From assembly GCA_963965975.1 (NCBI GenBank), contig OZ014417.1:8166246-8230245 (forward strand): 64,000 nt of DNA, in the 5' to 3' direction. Under the pieces are notes generated by a model. The model did not search any database. It saw only the letters and a program-made list of their open reading frames with translations, and was not told the DNA's origin. Shown here piece by piece: positions 61,039 to 64,000 of this stretch (the stretch's first letter is position 1; each line of letters begins with the position of its first letter). The position numbers and the translations under genes are program-made. Source of the DNA: Xestospongia bergquistia. Its lineage: Eukaryota > Porifera > Demospongiae > Haplosclerida > Petrosiidae.

Positions 61039-63115
61039 ATGGCTACTGGGAGGTGGTTACTTTGTTCTATATTAAAGAGAACTTCTCTGACGTACAGGAG
61101 ATGTTGGACTCTTCAGAGATCATTAGCAAGTTCCTCTTCTACAGAATATCTTGATTTTAAAGATACAAAGAGAGCTTTTGCAAACATTTCTGATCAAGAA
61201 CTCCAAAGAGCCTATTTTGTATATAAGATATTTCAATATGATAGTTTAGTTGATAGAAGTCAACAAGTTAGGAATGTTATATTATTTTAATAGTGAGTTC
61301 TCTTGATCTATAGCTATTAAATCTTCTACAACGTGTTCTGGGTAAAGGGCTGTTTAGGAAGCTCATGAGGGCTACTCTCTTTGGTCAATTTGTTGCTGGA
61401 GAAGATAGAGAGAGTCTGAGACCTGTACTGGCTCGGTATAGGTCTCAGGGTGTACGTCCTATGTTAGCTTATTCTGCAGAAGATGATGTCACAGAGAAAG
61501 ATAACGCAACAAAGTACAACAAATGAGTTTATTATTATCTTGTTATTATTATTATTTATATTACAGGACAAGTACTGCAATAAATGATGAAAAACGATAT
61601 GATACTAATGTCCAATATACTGTCGACTGTATCAATACTGCTGGTAATATAAATATTTATATTATTATAATTATCAATGTTGTATTACTAGCTGATAATT
61701 CTAAGGAAGCTATATGTGCAACTAAAATAACTGGTCTAGGAAGGACTGAAGTATTAGTAAGTTATAATGTGATCTACAGTACAAAAGTATTCTATTTAAT
61801 GTCTTAGTTGCGTTGGAGTCAAGTACTAGTTGGTAGTGAGAATATGTTCACTATATTAGCTGATGTACCTAGTTTACTAAATGGTCATATAACAATTGAT
61901 TCTTTTGGTAGTGGACTACAAAAATTAAATGTAAGAGAAATAAATACTTTATTAATAGAAAATGAGTTTGTTTAAATAGCTCAATTTGACTGAAGCTGAA
62001 ATCGATAAGTTGTGGAAGAATTTAAAATGGAATGGTCCTATTCAACAGTGAGTATTGACTATAATAATATATCAAATATTCTATAATGATTTAGAGCACT
62101 TAACTTGTTTGAATGGAAAGAAATATTTACTCAAGAAACAGAACTATATTTGTCATTGGCTAACAAAGTAAGAATTGTGACATAAATTTGTAGCTATCAT
62201 ATCTCTCTAGTACAAGTTACCAGTGATGGATGACGGAGAACAACAGGAAATGAACAATATCATTAGAAGAATGGAGATACTAGCAGAAACAGCTCAACAG
62301 AGAGGAGTTAAGTTAAATGTAGATGCTGAACAAACTTACTATCAACCAGCTATACGTCATATTACAGTCTACTTGCTAATGCCTAAATATAATATGAAAT
62401 CACCTGTTATCTATAATACTCAACAATGTTATTTGAAGGAAGCCTTTGACAGAATACAACTTGATATTGCAGCCTCAAAACATTATGGCTGTTTCTTTGG
62501 AGTTAAGACAGTGAGAGGAGCATATATGGACTCTGAAAGAGCTCTGGCTAAAGAGAAAGGTGTGGTTATGACATTATAATTACATCATTTCTTGTTGCTA
62601 GGTTATGAAGACCCAATCTGGAGCACAAAGGCAGAGACTAATGCTAGTTATCATCGAGTACTGGATATTGTGATGAAGAGAGTGAAAGAAGGGAGGGTGA
62701 ATGTGATGGTAGCAACACATAATGAAGACACCATTCACTACGCTATTGATAAGTCAGTTATTATATTAGTAATTATGTTATTCATAATGTGTTTAGGATC
62801 AATACATTAGGTCTTAATGCAAAAGATGGTTCTGTAGTATTTGGACAAGTATTTGGAATGTCCGATCATCTCACTCTGACACTAGGTAACCCATGGATCC
62901 ATTGTTGAATATGCATATGTTTTTCTGTTTATGCATTTATTTGTGTATTAGGTTCCCATGGTTACATGGCATATAAATACATGTTATATGGACCAGTAGA
63001 AGAAGTATTGCCTTATTTGGTACGTCGAGCATATGAGAATCGTGGTATGTTTGAAGGTGCTTTGAGAGAGAGAGGTATATTAAGAAAAGAATTAATGAGG
63101 AGACGTAATCAATGA
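61039..63115 (+). CDS. PRODH: Mitochondrial proline dehydrogenase, copy B
   Basis: Eleven exons: 61039-61266, 61314-61513, 61567-61643, 61692-61756, 61808-61930, 61980-62047, 62095-62167, 62211-62559, 62602-62752, 62797-62885, 62952-63115; 528 residues. The Arg-rich start MATGRWLLCSILKRTSLTYR is a good mitochondrial presequence. The same catalytic blocks as copy A are present (LNVDAEQTYYQPAI, GVKTVRGAYM, GYEDPIW, VATHNEDTIHYAI, FGQVFGMSDH, YKYMLYGPVEEVLPYL), so it should be active. The large exon 62211-62559 corresponds to two exons of copy A, so an intron was gained in A or lost in B. Some exons are nearly identical to A at DNA level and others strongly diverged. The copies are inverted around TMEM199. 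Confidence 0.93.
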
Positions 63116-63156
63116 TGTATTAAAAATTTGTAATGAATATTGCTGTAATTTTTTTG

Positions 63157-64000
<844 letters not shown>

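Overview
This is a gene-dense, AT-rich animal nuclear window. About 26 protein genes lie in 64 kb, roughly one per 2.5 kb, most with many introns of 43-60 nt. The gene set is metazoan: RIM-binding protein, AKAP1, tyrosylprotein sulfotransferase, B3GLCT, SGSM1/2, SLC12A9, an ITPRID/KRAP-like protein. Very short introns, neighbouring start codons only 74-190 bp apart, and low GC fit a demosponge of the Amphimedon type. That assignment is an inference; no species was confirmed. I joined exons by hand from reading frame, GT-AG sites and protein-family knowledge. Summed exon lengths divide by three for every complete gene, so most junctions should be right. No expression evidence was available.

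Layout, left to right: ITPRID/KRAP-like (-, 3' end cut off), Spinster transporter (+), SRSF1 splicing factor (+), protein-only RNase P PRORP (-), ALG11 (+), fructosamine-3-kinase (-), SLC12A9 (+, 29 exons, an antisense ORF in one intron), PI synthase copy 1 (-), unknown gene (+), PI synthase copy 2 (-), AKAP1 (+), B3GLCT (-), NCBP3 (-), GH25 lysozyme (-), TPST (+), SGSM1/2 RUN-TBC protein (-), single-exon metallocarboxypeptidase (+), a 1393-residue protein built from many DNA-binding HTH modules (-), secreted subtilase (-), RIM-binding protein (-), POLDIP2 (-), TANGO2 (+), proline dehydrogenase A (-), TMEM199/Vma12 (+), proline dehydrogenase B (+), ABCB10-like transporter (-, 5' end cut off).

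The genes are mostly unrelated housekeeping functions. Organisation shows two local duplications (PI synthase in direct tandem; proline dehydrogenase as an inverted pair flanking TMEM199) and many head-to-head pairs that must share promoter DNA. Two of these pairs share an almost identical 29-bp element, and two other promoters carry the same NRF1-type palindrome.

Beyond genes, the window holds pyrimidine microsatellites abutting 3' splice sites, a minisatellite with a 244-bp higher-order unit, a palindromic MITE-like insertion, a dispersed GGTGTGG word found in introns and in codons for disordered linkers, and E-box-like words paired at exactly 11-bp spacing. The most unusual protein is the multi-HTH protein at 40170-44456.
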